NCBI GenBank assembly: GCA_017303975.1
Contig: JAFLBG010000028.1
Location: forward strand, 1-46,563
Reading direction: 5' to 3'
Length of the DNA: 46,563 bases
Source of the DNA: Bacteroidota bacterium
GTDB taxonomy: Bacteria > Bacteroidota > Bacteroidia > JAFLBG01
The notes beneath the pieces are model-generated. The model saw only the letters and a program-made list of their open reading frames with translations. It had not been told where the DNA came from and searched no databases. This document shows, piece after piece, positions 8,632 through 17,785 of the stretch; within the stretch, counting starts at the first letter, position 1, and the number at the start of each line of letters is the position of its first letter. The position numbers were made by a program, and so were the translations under genes.

Positions 8632-9547
8632 ATTTGCACAAAAAATACTCGACCTACCACCTATTGCAAAACTTACACGCATTGCCAAACGCATTGTGTT
8701 ACCTGGATTTGAAGGAATTGCGCTTTATGAGGTGCTTGTATTTTTTTTGAGAGGAGTGAGTAAAGGCGCTGTAAATATGAGAGCGTCTTCGGTGGCGTTT
8801 TCTTTTTTTCTGGCCATATTCCCATCTATAATTTTTTTATTTACACTTATACCCTACATTCCAATAGATAATTTCCAGAACGAACTGTTTGATGTAATTA
8901 AAAGTGTAATGCCGAAAGCTGCATTTGAAGCAACGGAGAGCACACTGGAAGATATTATTAAACGCCAAAATAGCGGTTTGCTTTCGTTTGGATTTATAAC
9001 CGCATTGTACTTTGCTACCAATGGATTTGTAGCTGTAATTAACGCATTCAACCAAACATACCACAGCGTAGAAACTCGTAAGCCATTTATGACAAGGCTT
9101 GTATCAATTGCATTAGTGTTGATTCAAACTACACTGCTTATAACAGCCATTGCAATTATTATTTTCTCCGAAATATTATTGAATAAAATATCGCTACTAA
9201 GCAACTTCGAATCTTACCTAATTTTAATTGGAAGGGCAATTACTGTTTTTGCATTATTCTTTTGCACACTTTCTTTTATATACTACTTAGCACCTTCGAG
9301 CAAAGCTAGATGGCGCTTTATAAGTGCAGGCTCTACATTTGCTGCTATCCTAACAGTCATTACCTGCTGGGGCTTTGCATTTTATATTAATAATTTTGGA
9401 CAATACAATAAATTGTACGGATCTATCGGTACACTGATTGTCATTCTTCTTTGGATTTATTTCAATTCGTATATTTTACTATTAGGCTTCGAACTCAACG
9501 CCAGTATTGACATGGCAAAGAAAAAAGGAGAAAAAGCAATTATCTAA
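8621..9547 (+). CDS. YihY/virulence factor BrkB family membrane protein
   Basis: A 308-aa inner-membrane protein with about six hydrophobic helices (centred near residues 60, 120, 165, 200, 235 and 265). The YihY/BrkB features are visible: GAVNMRASSVAFSFFLAIFP in the first helix region, SFGFITALYFATNGFVAVINAFNQTYH, and GSIGTLIVILLWIYFNSYILLLGFELNA near the end. The family was once annotated as RNase BN, which is wrong; the real function is unknown, possibly transport. It begins inside the last 11 bases of nadC, pairing it with the NAD synthesis gene. Confidence 0.92.
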   Translation: MPSKFAQKILDLPPIAKLTRIAKRIVLPGFEGIALYEVLVFFLRGVSKGAVNMRASSVAFSFFLAIFPSIIFLFTLIPYIPIDNFQNELFDVIKSVMPKAAFEATESTLEDIIKRQNSGLLSFGFITALYFATNGFVAVINAFNQTYHSVETRKPFMTRLVSIALVLIQTTLLITAIAIIIFSEILLNKISLLSNFESYLILIGRAITVFALFFCTLSFIYYLAPSSKARWRFISAGSTFAAILTVITCWGFAFYINNFGQYNKLYGSIGTLIVILLWIYFNSYILLLGFELNASIDMAKKKGEKAII

Positions 9548-9647
9548 AAAAGGAAGATAGGTTAATTTAGCATTCTTCTCCTCCACTTTTGCAAAACAGT
9601 AAAGTATTCTTTTTATCTTACTAGTACTATAAAACAGCTATTATCAA

Positions 9648-12600
9648 ATGAAGAAAAATTTATTGTTTGTTGCAATTTTGCTTATTAGCAATTTACTATT
9701 CTCTCAATCTATATTTCCCGAAAACACATATCGCACAGAACAAAATCAATACTACTGGAAAAATAGAAAACCGCATTCCGATTACTGGCAGCAAGATGTA
9801 CATTATAAAATAAATGCTGCACTAGATGAAAAAACTTCAATAATTAGTGCCAACGAAGAACTTACTTACTGGAATAACTCTCCCGATACAATTCGTTTTG
9901 TATATTTTCATTTGTATCAAAATGCTTTTCAGCCTGGCTCTTACACAGACGACTTACACAAGAAAAATAAATTCCCAATAAAATATGGCCCTTACGAAAA
10001 ACAAGGCTTAGGAACAGTTATCGAAAAAATTACAATAAACGGACAACAACCAAAAACAGAACTAGATAATACTATTTTAAAAGTTTTTTTAACAGAGGCT
10101 TTAGCCCCCAATTCCTCTATAGCTTTCTCAATCGAATTTAAAACTTACTTTGATGATAAAGGAAACATTCGAAGACGCATGAAAAGCTTCAACTCCTATG
10201 GAAATAAACATTTTGATGGAGTACACTGGTATCCGCGCATTGCAGTGTACGATCAAAAAAAAGGTTGGGATACCGACCAACATTTAACTAGAGAGTTTTA
10301 TGGAGATTTTGGAACATTTGATGTTTCGCTTACGCTACCATCTCATTACATTACAGAAGCAACAGGCATTTTGCTAAACGAAAAAGAAGTTTTGCCAGAT
10401 ACGCTTCGTCAAAAATTAGATTTAAAAAACTTTACCAACAAACCATTATACACATCACCATCTACCATAATTCCCGCTGATGGAAAAACTAAAACATGGC
10501 ATTACCATGCAGATAATGTACACGACTTTGCATTTACTACCGACCCAACCTATCGCATTGGAGAAGAAGTTTGGAATGGGATACGATGTATAGCAGTAGT
10601 ACAAGAATCGCATGCAGCTCGTTGGCAAAATGCAGCAAGTTATACTGCCAAAGTAATTGAAATAAACTCTACCGATTTTGGAATGTACGCCTATCCAAAA
10701 ATGGTGGTAGCCGATGCCCGAGATGGCATGGAGTATCCCATGTTGACACTAGATAATGGACTTGACCCTGATTACAGAGATTTACTGGCACACGAAATAA
10801 GTCATAATTGGTTTTTTGGAATGGTGGGTAGTAATGAAACCTACCGTGCTGCAATGGACGAAGGCTTTACACAATTTTTAACGGCATGGACCTACATAAA
10901 AATTGATGGGAAAGAACGTATCCGAAATAAATCGAAATCAAATTATGTAGAAAAATATATACACCCGGATTATATCATGAATAGTGAAGTTTACAACAAC
11001 TATATTATTGCCGCTGCTAATGGGGATGAAAGTGTACTAAACACCCACTCTGATGGATTTAACAGCGCACTGCGCCACGGAGGCGGCTACGGACAAGTAT
11101 ATATGAAAACAGCAACCATGTTGTATAATTTGCAATACGTACTGGGCGATGACCTTTTTTTAAAAGCGATGCAACACTATTTCAATCAATGGAAAATGTG
11201 CCATCCGTATATGGAAGATTTTAGAAGCTCCGTAATTAATTACACCAAAGTAGATTTAAATTGGTTTTTCGACCAATGGCTGGAAACCTCTAAAACTATT
11301 GACTATTCCATTAAACGAGTAAAGAAAATAAAAAACACAAACAATTATGCTATTACCTTTAAACGCATTGGAAGAATGCAAATGCCATTGGATTTTAGGG
11401 TAATTGGAAAAGATTCATCCGTAAAAGACTATTACATTCCCAATACCTGGTTTGAAAAAAAAACAACCGCAACTACCCTACCACGTTGGATTGGTTGGGA
11501 TAAGCTCAAATCAACATACACAGCTACCATTACTGCTCCCGACAAAATTAAAAATGTAATTATCGACCCAAGCAACCGATTAGCGGATGTAAATATGCTC
11601 AACAATCGTTGCAAACTACCCATCAGTTACGAGCTTGATGCAAAAGTAAATACTGAATCGAACTGGCAGAAGTACGAAATATATGCCAGGCCGGATGTGT
11701 GGTACAATGGCTACGATGGAATAAAAACAGGTGTTCATGTAAACGGCTCGCACATGAAAACACGACATGTATTTAATGCAAACATTTGGCTTAATACGGG
11801 CTTAGCACAAAATTTTCTTGACACAGCTGCATTTATTAATAAATATGATGATATAGGTTTTACATTTAACTACAATACCTCTACCGATAAGTTTTTAAAA
11901 CATTCAAGAATTTATGCAGATGTTAAAATTGTAGATGGCTTGAATAGTTACGCACTCCAGTTTAATAAAGCTAGTGAGAATAAAAAAAACATCCTGTTCA
12001 TCATTGCAAAATCGATGTACAGAAACTCTATACACGATTTAAACTACCTGTTGTTGCCGCGAGAATGGCAATTGAACAAATTAAATAATACACTTGCGCT
12101 TGGAAACATACACAAATACAATTACAAAAACGGAATTGGAGAAATAGTGCTAATGCTTAAGACCTCTGCTTTTACTAATGACTACAGCTATTCTCACGCA
12201 TCGCTAGAATCGGTAAACAAAAACGATTGGGGAAAACTTAATTTCAATTCTCGCTTTTTTGTACTTGCCGGATGGGGCACTAGTTGGGCAAACGAATCGT
12301 TTCTATATGCTTCCGGGGCAAATCCCGAACAATTAATGGAAAATAAATATACGCGAGCAATGGGTGCGTTCGACCCAAAAATGGCAGCATATGGAGCATC
12401 TACCAATAATTTTCATGCAGGTGGCGGTTTAAACTTACGAGGATTTTCAGGATACCTGTTACCGGAGGTTGCTTCGGATGGATTTGTTTACTTGGCCTAC
12501 AAAGGCACAAATGGAGCAGCTGTAAATATAGAATTAGAATTTCAAGAATTATTCAAACCCAAGCGACCTATTTTTAAAAACACATTTAAATTAGAAACCT

Positions 12601-12842
12601 ACTTATTTGCCGATGCAGGTTTTATAAATTACAACTACAACAGCAAAAACCTTTACATTGGAAACATAAGAGCCGATGCCGGTATTGGAGCGGCTTTCAC
12701 CATACAACGTTGGGGTGTATTACAAAACATAAAACCACTTACCATTCGTGCGGACTTCCCCTTATTTTTAAATAGCATTCCTGCTGTCGAAAACGAATAT
12801 TTTGATTTCCGTTGGATTGTAGGCATAAACAGAGCATTCTAA
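9648..12842 (+). CDS. M1 family metallopeptidase with C-terminal Omp85-like outer-membrane barrel
   Basis: A 1064-aa protein. A signal peptide (residues 3-19, ISNLLFSQ) is followed by a gluzincin aminopeptidase module to about residue 650. It contains the exopeptidase-type GMEY (360-363, replacing the classic GAMEN), the zinc site HEISH (His382, Glu383, His386) and the third ligand Glu405 in DEGFTQF. All catalytic residues are present. Residues of about 660-1064 alternate like beta-strands. They include LRGF (930-933) inside a glycine-rich stretch, the hallmark of the Omp85/surface-antigen barrel loop, and end with FDFRWIVGINRAF, a terminal phenylalanine as in outer-membrane barrels. I infer a peptidase tethered to the outer membrane, facing the periplasm if the topology is Omp85-like. 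The gene stands alone between nadC's operon and a Nudix gene. The M1 call is firm, the barrel call is moderate. Confidence 0.9.
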   Translation: MKKNLLFVAILLISNLLFSQSIFPENTYRTEQNQYYWKNRKPHSDYWQQDVHYKINAALDEKTSIISANEELTYWNNSPDTIRFVYFHLYQNAFQPGSYTDDLHKKNKFPIKYGPYEKQGLGTVIEKITINGQQPKTELDNTILKVFLTEALAPNSSIAFSIEFKTYFDDKGNIRRRMKSFNSYGNKHFDGVHWYPRIAVYDQKKGWDTDQHLTREFYGDFGTFDVSLTLPSHYITEATGILLNEKEVLPDTLRQKLDLKNFTNKPLYTSPSTIIPADGKTKTWHYHADNVHDFAFTTDPTYRIGEEVWNGIRCIAVVQESHAARWQNAASYTAKVIEINSTDFGMYAYPKMVVADARDGMEYPMLTLDNGLDPDYRDLLAHEISHNWFFGMVGSNETYRAAMDEGFTQFLTAWTYIKIDGKERIRNKSKSNYVEKYIHPDYIMNSEVYNNYIIAAANGDESVLNTHSDGFNSALRHGGGYGQVYMKTATMLYNLQYVLGDDLFLKAMQHYFNQWKMCHPYMEDFRSSVINYTKVDLNWFFDQWLETSKTIDYSIKRVKKIKNTNNYAITFKRIGRMQMPLDFRVIGKDSSVKDYYIPNTWFEKKTTATTLPRWIGWDKLKSTYTATITAPDKIKNVIIDPSNRLADVNMLNNRCKLPISYELDAKVNTESNWQKYEIYARPDVWYNGYDGIKTGVHVNGSHMKTRHVFNANIWLNTGLAQNFLDTAAFINKYDDIGFTFNYNTSTDKFLKHSRIYADVKIVDGLNSYALQFNKASENKKNILFIIAKSMYRNSIHDLNYLLLPREWQLNKLNNTLALGNIHKYNYKNGIGEIVLMLKTSAFTNDYSYSHASLESVNKNDWGKLNFNSRFFVLAGWGTSWANESFLYASGANPEQLMENKYTRAMGAFDPKMAAYGASTNNFHAGGGLNLRGFSGYLLPEVASDGFVYLAYKGTNGAAVNIELEFQELFKPKRPIFKNTFKLETYLFADAGFINYNYNSKNLYIGNIRADAGIGAAFTIQRWGVLQNIKPLTIRADFPLFLNSIPAVENEYFDFRWIVGINRAF

Positions 12843-12932
12843 AATAAAAACCAACATGTTATCAAGTAACACAAAGAGCAATAAAAAAACTGGTGGTTTA
12901 CACTTGGAAATTAAAAATTAAAAAACATTCAA

Positions 12933-13496
12933 GTGAAAAATAAAAAAGAAGAAAACCCTTGGAAAACCCTAAAAAGCGAATTAGTATACGAATCGCCCTG
13001 GATAGGAATAACCAAGCACGATGTACTTAATCCTGCAGGCAATCCCGGAATTTATTCGGTTGTCCACTTTAAAAATCTTGCCATCGGAATTATTCCGCTG
13101 GACAACGAATACAATACCTGGATTGTTGGTCAATACAGGTACCCCATAAATAAATATTCGTGGGAAATACCCGAAGGTGGTGGAAAACTTGACTCCCCGC
13201 CTATTGAATCTGCAAAGCGAGAATTGCTGGAAGAAACAGGTATTGTAGCCAATAAGTGGACAAAAATTCAAGAAATGCATCTGAGTAATTCTGCTACAGA
13301 CGAGTTTTGTATTTTATTTCTTGCACAAGATTTATCCTTCGAAAGCCCACAACCGGAGGAAACTGAAGTTTTGGAAATAAAAAAACTACCATTTGAAGAA
13401 TTGTATCAACTTGTATTAAATGGCACTGTTACTGACAGTTTAACGGTAACAGCTGTACTAAAAATTAAACTTTTACTTGTAGAAGGAAAAATCTAG
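12933..13496 (+). CDS. Nudix hydrolase, ADP-ribose pyrophosphatase-like
   Basis: A 187-aa protein starting with GTG at 12933, chosen because no upstream in-frame start exists before the conserved fold begins. The Nudix helix has the key AKRELLEETGI, supplying the catalytic REXXEE core. The first glutamate of the textbook motif (G-x5-E-x7-REUXEEXGU) is a serine, and the spacing keeps the ADPRase-like EIPEGGG lead. The strand WIVGQYRYPINKYSWEIPEGG is typical of ADP-sugar hydrolases such as NudF. The likely role is hydrolysis of ADP-ribose or a nucleotide sugar in the cytosol. It ends convergently with the ThiE/TenI-like gene, the two stop codons sharing CTAG at 13493-13496. Confidence 0.88.
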   Translation: MKNKKEENPWKTLKSELVYESPWIGITKHDVLNPAGNPGIYSVVHFKNLAIGIIPLDNEYNTWIVGQYRYPINKYSWEIPEGGGKLDSPPIESAKRELLEETGIVANKWTKIQEMHLSNSATDEFCILFLAQDLSFESPQPEETEVLEIKKLPFEELYQLVLNGTVTDSLTVTAVLKIKLLLVEGKI

Positions 13497-14092
13497 TGAA
13501 TAGTGTCTGCTATTTTTTTTAATTCAATAAATGATTTAACAGGATTACTGCTATTCCATATCGCCCCTAAAACGGCTGCTCCAATAAAGTTAATGCCCTG
13601 CAATTTTTCAATTGTATTGGTATCTATCCCTCCGAGAGCAATTAGTTGTTTAGATGTTTTTCCCAATGATTTTTTTATTTCCTCAACAGAAAAACGCGGT
13701 AAATAATTATCCTTGGTTATACTTTTAAAAACCGGACTAAAAAAATAATAATCAAACCCGTGCACATCCTCAATTTCAGCTAGTGTGTGTAATGAAGTAG
13801 AAATGGAAATGTTTCCTTTAGCAAATAAATTGGCGCTATTCAAATTAGCTCTATCCTTCTCGGTATAATGAATACCTCCTAAACCAAACTCATTAGCCAA
13901 ATGGTGATGTGAATGGATTGAAATTCTAGAATAAAAATCCGAGTCAATCGCACTCACTAGTATTTTTAAATCATCTTCGCTTGCAAGCGGTTTCCTAATA
14001 TGTAGCTTTTCAAGACCATTTCTAAATAATTCATTCACAACCTCACTTTCCCTAATTTGCTGATGCTCAGAAGTTACTAAAAAAAGTTGCAT
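13493..14092 (-). CDS. Thiamine phosphate synthase family protein (ThiE/TenI-like)
   Basis: A 199-aa TIM-barrel protein. The first strand QLFLVTSEH and the KLHIRKP strand (around residues 31-37) correspond to the substrate-facing strands of ThiE/TenI. HSHHHLANEFGLGGIHYTEKDR matches the loop where ThiE normally has NDR...GVHLGQ. STSLHTLAEIE matches the SxH..eE motif, and IALGGID is the phosphate-binding turn. The canonical PTxTK loop of ThiE appears as FKSITKDNY, and the usual metal-binding DD is not obvious. It therefore could be a TenI-type thiazole tautomerase or a divergent ThiE. No other thiamine gene is in the window, so pathway membership is inferred from family alone. Confidence 0.8.
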   Translation of the reverse strand: MQLFLVTSEHQQIRESEVVNELFRNGLEKLHIRKPLASEDDLKILVSAIDSDFYSRISIHSHHHLANEFGLGGIHYTEKDRANLNSANLFAKGNISISTSLHTLAEIEDVHGFDYYFFSPVFKSITKDNYLPRFSVEEIKKSLGKTSKQLIALGGIDTNTIEKLQGINFIGAAVLGAIWNSSNPVKSFIELKKIADTIH

Positions 14093-14193
14093 GAATTGTA
14101 AATTAAGTAGTTGATAAAAGTAGTAGTTAAAGTTGAAAAAATATTTCCCAAACGCCTAAAAATTTGGTATATTAAGACTTCTAAATTTTTACT

Positions 14194-15351
14194 GTGAAGA
14201 GAAAAAATTACATTCTATTAGTTATAACCTCCTTTTTATCATTTGTACTTGTATCTCAACCCAAAGTTAATTGCGATGGGGATACCGTAAATTATGTCTC
14301 TTTGGGCACTTCCGAATATGGCATTGGTTTTGGCAATCCGTCCAATTACAATGGATTAAGGGTTACCGGAATCGATAAAAATTGCAATACCAATGGTATG
14401 GCAATGAATCTATTTACCGAAACCACTACTCGCAAAACCAATGGTATAGATATCGGACTCTCACAATTTGCCGAAAACGTAAACGGTTTCTCGTTTGGAC
14501 TTTTAAGTAACTCCGTAAGCAATCGTTTACAAGGTGTTAGTATTGGCTTATTTTTGAGCGAAGTTTATAGACTCTATGGCGTTGGATTTACACTTGGCTT
14601 TCAGGAATCAGACAAAATACATGGCGTAAGTCTCTCGGGTGCAAGCACTGTTACCTTTGAAGGGAAAGGAGTATTAATAAGCGCATTTAGAGTAGTTGCG
14701 GATAGTTTTATTCACGGAATCGCACTAGCACCTGCTTATACCAAAACATCACAAAATATAGGATTGCAATTATCTGCTATAAACATTAGCGGGGAAACAA
14801 GAGGTGCTCAAGTTGGATTAATTAACAAGACAGAATACTTAAGCGGAGTTCAATTTGGATTAATAAACATTGTAAAAGAACGCAAACATTTTAGATACAT
14901 GCCATTTGTAAATTTTGGCGGTAAAAAAAGACCCAAAGAAATGAATAAATCTATAACAGTAGATATGGCTTCTAGAGCAGATTGCGGCTCCGGGTTTATA
15001 GATTTTAATGCAACTACAACGCGTGTAAATGAAAAGGGAGAGGCTATATCGCTCTCTACAGAACTGATAGACACCCTGACAATAGTGATAGACCATGATA
15101 TAAACTACAAAGATTTTGAAATATATGTTGGCAATCAATTAGTAGATTTTACCACCTCAAGCCGCTCCACAATGACAGGAAAATTGGCACAACTAAAAAA
15201 ACCTGAGTATGCCTCTGTAAGAATAAAATCTAAAAAAACAAACAGATGCCTTACCACCACATGGAAACCAAACTACAACACGCTTCGAATTCTTACCGAT
15301 GACGACCCAACTAATTATTTGCAATTAAACTATAGTAATACAAATTATTAA
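14194..15351 (+). CDS. Secreted LA_2272-type surface repeat protein
   Basis: A 385-aa protein with a GTG start at 14194, supported by the signal peptide that follows at once (KNYILLVITSFLSFVLVSQ). Residues of about 35-240 are a string of short beta repeats of the type GxxxGLxxxxxxxxxGVxxG (for example GLQLSAINISGETRGAQVGL and SGVQFGLINIV), matching the LA_2272 surface-repeat pattern known from Leptospira and Bacteroidota. Residues 250-385 are a second region with no recognised fold, containing ITVDMASRADCGSG and ending in NYSNTNY. There is no T9SS sorting domain. The gene ends 10 bases before the next start, so the two secreted proteins likely share a transcript. Function unknown; surface location inferred. 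Confidence 0.75.
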   Translation: MKRKNYILLVITSFLSFVLVSQPKVNCDGDTVNYVSLGTSEYGIGFGNPSNYNGLRVTGIDKNCNTNGMAMNLFTETTTRKTNGIDIGLSQFAENVNGFSFGLLSNSVSNRLQGVSIGLFLSEVYRLYGVGFTLGFQESDKIHGVSLSGASTVTFEGKGVLISAFRVVADSFIHGIALAPAYTKTSQNIGLQLSAINISGETRGAQVGLINKTEYLSGVQFGLINIVKERKHFRYMPFVNFGGKKRPKEMNKSITVDMASRADCGSGFIDFNATTTRVNEKGEAISLSTELIDTLTIVIDHDINYKDFEIYVGNQLVDFTTSSRSTMTGKLAQLKKPEYASVRIKSKKTNRCLTTTWKPNYNTLRILTDDDPTNYLQLNYSNTNY

Positions 15352-15361
15352 AACAGAAAAA

Positions 15362-17191
15362 ATGAAACATATATTTACGTCTATCTACATACTTTTTATT
15401 ACTACCCTTTTTGCTCAAGCACCTCAACTAGAAGGAACCTACCTACCTGTAAGAGGTACAGCAATTAAGCAGGTGTACAAAATTTGGCCTATGACAATGG
15501 CTGAGCCTGCAACTGGAGCGAATCAAACTTGGAATTATTCAGGTGTTTTTACACCAACAACTAGCACGTATCTATTGGAAACATTCGACACCAATGATGT
15601 GCGCTGCAAACCCTATTCAAAATATTTTCCAACAGCAACACACGTGTCTTTCTTAGGCGCACCATTTAAAGATGCCGATTCTAGTTTTTTCTTCTTTAGA
15701 ATTGATACATCTGGAGTTTGGGGAGTTGGGTCTTTCAATATTCAAGCAAGTGTAGACACGTTTGCAATTGCTACCGACCCGGAATTTATGACTCCTGCTA
15801 ATTTTACCTATTTAAGTACAGCTCGTGATACGCTTAAGGCTTATTCTCCAATTTCAAATACCATTACCATGGTTCCAACCCACGTACATGGAGAGAAAAC
15901 AAAAATAAAAGTTGATACCGCCATTGGTTACGGAACACTAACAACACCTGTTGGCACATTTAATGATGTACTTTTAATAAAAGAATGGAACTTTAATTAT
16001 GACAGCATTTTCCTTGATCAAACGAAATCATTACTTGTTTATAGTCAGCTAGACACATTTATCCGTTATTATTATTTAAGAAATAATACGTTTGGTTCAA
16101 ATGTATTACTACTTCAGCATTTTGCGGTTATCAATAAAAATAAATATCCCTCCTTCTCTTGGTACACACTACCTGTTGACAATGGCTACATTAAAGGAAC
16201 CGTGCTAGACAGCAACAATACTGCAATTACAAATAGTATGTGCCCTACTTGTGAAGTTTATTTATACCGCGAACATTCTAATTTTTCTAAAGATGATATA
16301 TTAGCCAGAACAACATTAGATGCTAACGGAAACTACCAGTTCGACTCTATCCCGTATGGCGAGTACCGTATTTCTTTTAGACCAGATAATAGCGTGAGTC
16401 CATATTACAATGCGCTTACCACCTACTATGGCGACTCTACTGATTGGACAAAAGTTACTCCCATTAATACCCTTATAAACAAAAGCGACACTACACTTAC
16501 AAAACCAATTGTATTGCAATACCACAATGGGAATGACTCTACTCAACTATTAAGAGGCCAATTAAACATAAATTTAGGCGTATCTAAAAATGGGCCCTCT
16601 GTTGGAGATGCGCCATATTTATTAAGTGGTACGGTACCTGGTGTTGACATCATTATAAAAAAATGCCCATGTGGTGGTTCTGGGGCCATTGGAAAACCTT
16701 CCAACGAAGTCAGAACAGATGCAAATGGTATGTTTCAATTTAACAAATTAGATACCGGCACGTATGAATTGTTTATAGATATTCCAGGTTTACCGATGGC
16801 CTCTACCTATCCACTAACAATTAACGCTTCAAGTACATCCATCACTAATCTTGATTTTACCATTGGTAGAGACTCTATACATGCCAACAATATTCTTGGA
16901 CTTACTGTTAAAACCTATTCACAAAATAGCTTTGCGGTAAATGCATATCCAAATCCTATTTCAAACGAACTAAATTTAAGTTATTTGTTAAATGACAACG
17001 AATTAGTTTCTATTCAATTGGTAGATATGCTTGGTCGTCCGGTAACTATTGTAAACAAACAATACCAAACCAAAGGTTTACAGGAACTATCTATTGATGT
17101 AAGTTCTTACCAACTTAACGCAGGATTGTATTTTGTAAAAATTACTACTTCTAAAAATCAGGTTACATTACCAATTTCTAAATTAAATTAA
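15362..17191 (+). CDS. T9SS-exported protein with two carboxypeptidase-regulatory/SdrD-B-like domains
   Basis: A 609-aa protein. The signal peptide covers residues 1-19 (ILFITTLFAQ). Residues 20-265 are an uncharacterised beta-rich region. Residues of about 273-372 form a Cna-B/SdrD-B-like beta sandwich (YIKGTVLDSNNTAIT, then DANGNYQFDSIPYGEYRISF), and about 420-503 hold a second such domain (GVDIIIKKCPCGGSG, then DANGMFQFNKLDTGTYELF). Residues 523-609 are a type A T9SS sorting domain with AYPNPISNELNLSY, VQLVDMLGRPV-like IQLVDMLGRPV, and GLYFVKITT. The protein should cross the outer membrane through the type IX system and be anchored or released. The Cys pairs in the second domain (TCEVYLY, CPCGG) could be structural. 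No enzyme motif is visible. Confidence 0.88.
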   Translation: MKHIFTSIYILFITTLFAQAPQLEGTYLPVRGTAIKQVYKIWPMTMAEPATGANQTWNYSGVFTPTTSTYLLETFDTNDVRCKPYSKYFPTATHVSFLGAPFKDADSSFFFFRIDTSGVWGVGSFNIQASVDTFAIATDPEFMTPANFTYLSTARDTLKAYSPISNTITMVPTHVHGEKTKIKVDTAIGYGTLTTPVGTFNDVLLIKEWNFNYDSIFLDQTKSLLVYSQLDTFIRYYYLRNNTFGSNVLLLQHFAVINKNKYPSFSWYTLPVDNGYIKGTVLDSNNTAITNSMCPTCEVYLYREHSNFSKDDILARTTLDANGNYQFDSIPYGEYRISFRPDNSVSPYYNALTTYYGDSTDWTKVTPINTLINKSDTTLTKPIVLQYHNGNDSTQLLRGQLNINLGVSKNGPSVGDAPYLLSGTVPGVDIIIKKCPCGGSGAIGKPSNEVRTDANGMFQFNKLDTGTYELFIDIPGLPMASTYPLTINASSTSITNLDFTIGRDSIHANNILGLTVKTYSQNSFAVNAYPNPISNELNLSYLLNDNELVSIQLVDMLGRPVTIVNKQYQTKGLQELSIDVSSYQLNAGLYFVKITTSKNQVTLPISKLN

Positions 17192-17220
17192 CACTATTTA
17201 AAAAACACTTGCAGTAGTAT

Positions 17221-17247
17221 GTCTTTCCATCGAAAGAGGGAATCTGC
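17221..17247 (+). repeat. REP-like hairpin copy A (degenerate)
   Basis: TTCC (17225-17228) can pair with GGAA (17239-17242) around ATCGAAAGAG. The sequence CGAAAGAGGGAAT (17231-17243) is shared exactly with copy B, 278 bases away. Confidence 0.55.
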
Positions 17248-17270
17248 TTATTTAGCAACTAACAAGCTTA

Positions 17271-17291
17271 GATACCCGCTTTCAAGGGTAT
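17271..17291 (-). repeat. REP-like hairpin copy C (inverted)
   Basis: A perfect 6-bp stem ATACCC (17272-17277) and GGGTAT (17286-17291) encloses GCTTTCAA. The CTTTC core is the reverse complement of the GAAAG core in copies A and B, so this copy lies in the opposite orientation. Confidence 0.55.
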
Positions 17292-17498
17292 TATAAAATC
17301 TAGTTTCAACCCTAAATAGGCAATTGGAAAATACAACTACCTAAAACTAAATATTAGTAAGGCTTTTAGTGTTTTGAATAAGTAATGAAACCTTTGTTAT
17401 ACTAAGTGGGGTCACTCGTACTAAGACAGATAGTGCGCTTTTTTCAAAAGCTTCTACTGTCAAATTACGGGTTAAAATCAATAGAAAATTACCTTCTT

Positions 17499-17525
17499 GT
17501 CATACCCTCGAAAGAGGGAATAGAC
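17499..17525 (+). repeat. REP-like hairpin copy B
   Basis: The stem CCCTC (17505-17509) pairs with GAGGG (17514-17518) around a GAAA tetraloop, preceded by GTCATA and followed by AATAGAC. It resembles the widespread bacterial intergenic pattern GTCATTCCCGCGAAAGCGGGAATC. Confidence 0.6.
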
Positions 17526-17573
17526 TTCCGTCATAATTCAATACAACATTTTTTAATCAACTTATAAGGTATT

Positions 17574-17641
17574 GGTCACACTGAGCATGTCGAAGTGTGC
17601 GGGTAAGCTTTCCCAAATCCTTCAACAGGCTCAGGATGACA
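17574..17641. repeat. Inverted pair of CTTCGACAGGCTCAG-type elements
   Basis: CTGAGCATGTCGAAG (17581-17595) and CTTCAACAGGCTCAG (17620-17634) are reverse complements at 13 of 15 positions, 24 bases apart. The first also has its own outer stem CACACT/AGTGTG (17577-17582, 17594-17599), and the second is flanked by ATCCT/AGGAT. The motif matches a repeat I recall from intergenic regions of many bacteria, including Bacteroidota. Confidence 0.7.
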
Positions 17642-17785
17642 GCGCTAAAGTTCAATATTTTAAATACTTTCAGCGCTTTATTCATCTTAAATTATGAAAG
17701 AGATCTAATCTCCACTTTGATTAAAGAGTTCGTATTACTAGAATATGTGAGCAGAGTTTTTTAATTTAGTGTTCAAATAAAACCG

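Larger units (their letters stand above)
17192..17785. other. 594-bp gene-free region with REP-like palindromes
   Basis: No convincing gene is present. It holds three short hairpins related to the pattern TCAT-ACCC-TCGAAAGA-GGGAAT and one inverted pair of CTGAGCATGTCGAAG-type elements, listed separately. The last 45 bases before 17786 should contain the promoter of the sensor gene; TAATTTAG (17762-17769) is one mismatch from the Bacteroidota -7 consensus. Confidence 0.8.

Noticed and set aside
17192-17785. Possible small RNA or remnant insertion sequence in the 594-bp gap
   Set aside because: There are hairpins but no transposase fragment, no terminal repeats with target duplication, and no conserved RNA structure I can recognise. 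Kept only as REP-like repeats.
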